Source: Epiperipatus broadwayi (Eukaryota > Onychophora > Udeonychophora > Euonychophora > Peripatidae). Taken from it: DNA of 64,000 nucleotides. Positions 60,271 to 64,000 of the stretch are shown here, one piece after another. The stretch is from assembly GCA_028023455.1 (NCBI GenBank), contig JAQFVV010006695.1, positions 332,626 to 396,625 of the forward strand, given 5' to 3'. Both the position numbers and the translations under genes were made by a program. How positions within the stretch are numbered: position 1 is the first letter of the stretch; the number at the start of each line of letters is the position of its first letter. A model generated the notes under the pieces. The model saw only the letters and a program-made list of their open reading frames with translations, made no database searches and had not been told where the DNA came from.

Positions 60271-60397
60271 AGTATATGTTCACTTCACCTCATCATAAAT
60301 GATTTGTAGAATGTAGTAAATAAAATGTCACATGTCAACCTAATTCCATAATCAGGGAATTCCTAGTATCCTACATATTTATTTGCAAATCAGGCAA

Positions 60398-60642
60398 CAT
60401 TACATGATCACCATTTCTTAAGCTTACTCATAACTGTTATTAAAACAGGCAAAATTCTCCATACAATAGTGCTATGCTCTCAGATCCAAGGCTCCTCATT
60501 GACAAAAGTCACAAGCTAGAAACTAATCTGGGGATATTGGATGAGTAAGCACTAGATAGGGATTTTATGCACAAGCCTTCTGGCATACTCTGGCTTGCAC
60601 TGAGTGACACTACTGTAGAGAGAGTTTTGCCTGTTTTTAACT
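60398..60642 (+). mobile_element. Family A element, short copy with 9-bp TSD
   Basis: ATCAGGCAA flanks it at 60389-60397 and 60643-60651. It joins the minus-strand end block (ACATGATCACCATTTCTTA..AAAACAGGCAAAATTCTCCA) directly to a plus-strand tail with TCAGATCCAAGGCTCCTC, a decayed core (TTGACAA...GAAAC at 60499-60523) and TTTTATGCACAAGCCTTCTG. A further relic of the tail lies at 60848-60897 (TTGATTACTAAGGCTTGTAC). The open frame at 60567-60770 starts inside the element and is not a gene. Confidence 0.75.
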
Positions 60643-60899
60643 ATCAGGCAATTGAGATAAAAATGGTGAGCAATTCATCCATGTTTGTTTATTGTATAAT
60701 TAATCACATTAATAATATTGTAATGACAAGAAGAATATATTTATATATACTTAGATGTAATTATAAATGAGTTCGTTAAAAGTGGCTCACTGTGAATGGG
60801 AAAAATTTACAGATGATTTTAAGAAAAGAAAATAGCTGTATGCTTTTCATTGATTACTAAGGCTTGTACTGATTGGCATTACTGTATGAGAGTTTGCTA

Positions 60900-62420
60900 A
60901 TGTTTGATCTAGAAATGCTATATGGGATGCATTTTTTTGCAAGAATATTTTTTATAAATACAATACATTATGAAATACACATGATGCAAGTTTATTTATA
61001 TGCTAATTCTATGGATAAATCCTTTCGACTGAATTTCTTCAATAATTTATATAAATATTGGATTTCTTTATAAAATATCTACAAATAAAATTTGGACAGA
61101 GATCCATAAATACTAATTTGATATTTTATTTGTAAAAACTAATGGGCTATTTATTCAAGTAAATATATTTTGTAAAATCTCTTATGAAGGAATTTAACAC
61201 CTATATAAATTATTATATTAGAAATTCAGTTAGAATATTTATAGAAAAAAGAATTAACAGTGATTGTATTACTTAGGATAGATATAGTGTATGTTATACA
61301 ACTTCCTTTTTTAAAAAAAACACACCAAAAAAATATGCATCTGTTTTTAATCACAAATAAAATTTGAATTCTACAAAAATAATCTTTTTTTTTAATGTTT
61401 TTAAGAATGGAAATATTTCACATATGTATTATTACACTTAATTTAAATGTAAATTATTCAAAGTATAAAATATTTCTGACATTTAGATTATAAATTTAGC
61501 ATTAAAAATTATGGGGAATTCAAATATAGAAATTTATTTAAATATCTTTTGGGGGAAGGGTATATTTAAGGTTATCAAAGTATTTTTTTTTACCTGATCA
61601 AGAATAACTTATAAAACTTTACAAAAGATATCCAGCTTTTATATTTTGATCAAATTAATTTTATTTTGTTCTTGATAAACATAATTTAAAAGTTTTAATT
61701 TTATTTATTATTTTTGTTTTGTTTAAATATCTTGCTATGACTCTTTATTTTGCTTAATTGAATTTTATCTGTTTTGATATTAATAAGATGCCAATAATAA
61801 CAGATACTTATAGAATATTATCAAGATATCTGGAAAACAAATATCAAATCTTTCTTTTGGAATATTTGTTTAAACAAGTCATTTACTGGAGTTCCCAACA
61901 TTTCAAAAGTTGAAAAAAAAATCCTTTATCTTTATAGAATATGTGGTGTTAGTGCTTTTGTAGTCAATAATGAATATATAGTAGTTTTTGTAGAGGTATT
62001 TTTTTCAAGTATCCTTCTTACAGACATGCCTTTCAAACATGTTTAAATATTGCTCTTATAATGACTGGTGCAACATTATGCATGTAATGGAAGTGCAGCA
62101 TTCTTCATAGAACAATTATTGATCACTCTAAAAAAAATTTACCATGTTACTACTTATACATATAATAACAAATTTTAATGTGATAAAAAGTCATGATTAA
62201 TAAATCGTTTTATTGATTGGATAGTTCCTAGCCTGTTTAATCTGTCATTCTTACTTTCTTAATTTAATATTTCTTGGAAAAAAAATATTGGAATCATAAT
62301 TTCTATGCTTGTATTTAAAAGATCAATAGTATTCTGTCTTATGGGCAGGTCCAAGGAGCAGTAATATCACCAATTTATTCATTTGCCACTCCATTTCTCA
62401 TCTCTTATAACATCCAGTAA
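60900..62420. other. Non-coding AT-rich stretch
   Basis: No supported gene; the 66-codon open frame at 60873-61073 has no domain. Confidence 0.5.
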
Positions 62421-62424
62421 TATT

Positions 62425-64000
62425 AATCTTTTTTTTTTTTCTCATTTCCACTCACCATTCTCTCTAAAACATTTTTCATTAAACTAATTCTTTCTTAATA
62501 TATGTCCAATCCAGTTTCTCTTTCTAATTTTTTCAATCAATCTTCTTTTTTCATTTACTGTTTTCAAAACTTCTTCATTTGTTATTTTATTCATCCAATT
62601 AATCTTTTCCATTCTTTTCCATGACCACATCTCAAAGGTTCCAATCTGTTCCTAATTTTATTACTCATTGTCCATGTTTCGTGATCTTACATAGCATTTA
62701 ATTAATCTTTTGCTTAATTCTCTCTTCAAAGATCCACAAAATATCTTTTTTCTCTTAGTAAATGCCTCCTTTGTCAATGCTATTCTTTTAACTTCATCTT
62801 CACGTCTGCTATCTCCACTCACCAACTATTCTTAATATCTAAATTCCTTTACCTATTGAAGTATGTTATCATGGATTTCAATTTGAATTCTTTTTGCATT
62901 CCTCCCTATCCATAAACACTTAATCTTCTCAACATTAATCTTTATTCCATTCATTCTTCTTCCAATTTATTCAACATATTCTGATACCATTTTTCATCTC
63001 AGTTATAAGAGTCATATCATTCACAAATATTATTTTATTATTCTATCTTCAATATTAGCTACTCCATAGTCTAAGTAATTATTTAACATGTCTTCTAAAT
63101 AAATATTAAAAAAAACAAAACAAGAAACATACTGCATCCTTGCCTAACTCCATTTTCTATATTCATTTCATTGGTCTCATTCTTCAGTCTAATTCTTATT
63201 CTTTGCCCAGTATACATATTCCAACTCAATTTTCTCTCTTTCCAAAATAATACTTTATTTTTTAAGATAGTCATAAGTTTATTCCAGATTATGCTATCAA
63301 ATGCTTTTTTCATATCCACAAAATATATACCAATTCTTTTATGTGTTTCAATATATTTCTGCAATTGATCTAATAACAATAGCATCTCTTGTACTTCTTC
63401 CTCTCTGAAAATCTTCATATTTAACAACTTTCTTTTTTTTTTAGCAATTGGAATCATTATAGTCCTTGAAAAAATTTCAGGCAAAATTTTACTATTATAC
63501 ATCAAATTGCTAAGTCCAGCAATTTTCTTCATAGTAAATCCTGCCATTTCTTTCAAACATTCTACAGGTATTGTATCAAATCTAACAGCCTTCCATTCTT
63601 CATTTGTGCAGTTGACTTCTTCATTTGTCATATGTTCATACTTTTCTCATTTAGTTCAGTATCTTTTTCAAGTTCACAATCAATTTAATTATTTTTTTTC
63701 CTGAATAGGCACTGAAAATATTCTTTCCATCTTTCCAATGTATCATTGCTATCAATTAATCTCCATTCTTATCCGCAATTTCACCTGCTAACCATTTATT
63801 TTTCTCCCAAGTGACATTTGTAATTCTATCAAATACTATATCATATCTTTTCACCTGTTGAAACATTTCTATCCTTCTACATTCTTCTTCCAACCATTTT
63901 TCTTTTGCTAGATTTGTTTTTCTTTTTGGCTCATTCTTAATTTTTTTATATGAACTTTGCCTTCCTAAGTATTGACATTCTTTCATTTTCTCCATACTTC
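62425..64000 (-). pseudogene. LINE relic, linker and RT to C terminus, running off the window
   Basis: On the minus strand. 63995-63756: KEKWLEEECRRIEMFQQVKR and the following WEKNKWLAGEIADKNGD, the linker between endonuclease and RT (k.W...C......k). 63631-63095: NEEWKAVRFDTIPVECLKEM (the D.IP.E.lK segment), IYFVDMKKAFDSIIWNKLM (first Asp motif intact), IENGVRQGCSMFLVLFFLIF (QG box). The catalytic box near 63030-62990 reads FVNDMTLITEMKN, with FVND in place of FADD, so the RT is inactive. Near 62640-62500: the C-terminal segment equivalent to W.R...I.W..r..NEEVL and EDWLKKLEKETGLDIY. It ends near 62425 at an A-run on the minus strand. Related to 28495-29165. Confidence 0.72.

Noticed and set aside
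1-64000. CRISPR array, rRNA genes, prophage or operon
   Set aside because: No regularly spaced short repeats, no rRNA-like conserved blocks and no dense coding; the composition and transposons are those of an animal genome.

Overview
The window looks like a gene-poor, very AT-rich piece (roughly three quarters A+T by eye) of an animal nuclear genome, most likely an invertebrate. I see no bacterial operons, no CRISPR array, no rRNA and no convincing functional tRNA or host gene. Almost everything that can be named is transposon-derived and most of it is decayed: Ty3/Gypsy-type gag and long LTRs, a short non-autonomous LTR element, tRNA-derived SINEs, several APE-type LINE copies, a LINE with a YMDD box, a Penelope-like element (PLE), and DNA transposons of Merlin type, probable CACTA/EnSpm type, a TA-inserting MITE and an unnamed TIR family. 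The species cannot be fixed from the sequence.

Layout. 1-3390: end of a long LTR followed by a broken gag. 5167-5806: solo LTR with a 5-bp target duplication. 9.99-10.1 kb: SINE. 11.37-13.13 kb: nested inverted repeats of two related families (A and B). 13.14-14.59 kb: Merlin-like element. 14.80-16.82 kb: a 105-bp tandem repeat split by a 1.8-kb solo LTR of the same family as the one at the left edge. 17.24-17.66 kb: MITE. 17.69-20.10 kb: complete non-autonomous LTR element with TSD CATAC and a palindromic insertion in its 3' LTR. 20.43-20.79 kb: two opposed SINEs with clean TSDs. 22.80-23.55 kb: possible solo LTR. 25.18-27.43 kb: DNA transposon with CACTG ends carrying a broken gene of an uncharacterised protein family. 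28.5-29.2 kb: LINE relic. 29.25-30.49 kb: TIR element with telomere-like repeats. 30.93-32.52 kb: PLE relic (RT plus GIY-YIG). 34.2-36.2 kb: two tandem arrays. 37.0-38.9 kb: inverted and direct repeats hosting a family A foldback. 43.2-43.7 kb: LINE 3' end. 45.38-47.4 kb: LINE with YMDD. 51.27-53.68 kb: foldback (family C) with a 16-bp TSD, itself split by a 1.34-kb TIR element. 54.56-55.09 and 60.40-60.64 kb: more family A. 56.4-60.3 kb: LINE relics meeting tail to tail. 62.4-64.0 kb: LINE relic running off the window.

The most interesting signal is that three foldback or terminal-repeat families (A, B, C) each carry a short motif of the form CTGANGA - small hairpin - GAAAC, the shape of a hammerhead-ribozyme core. 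The hairpin is kept while its bases differ, and family A also offers candidate stems I and III, with two non-canonical core positions. Hammerhead motifs are known from Penelope-like retroelements, and a PLE relic lies in this window, so I infer that these families are PLE-type terminal repeats or their non-autonomous derivatives. The second is the 25.2-27.4 kb transposon, whose gene belongs to a widespread but functionally unnamed protein family. The third is a pair of ~1.3-kb TIR elements sharing an internal telomere-like GGTTAG/CCTAAC stretch.

Nothing here works together as a pathway; the relationships are those of nesting: LTR into tandem repeat, palindrome into LTR, TIR element into foldback, foldback into tandem repeat. 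These give a relative order of insertions.
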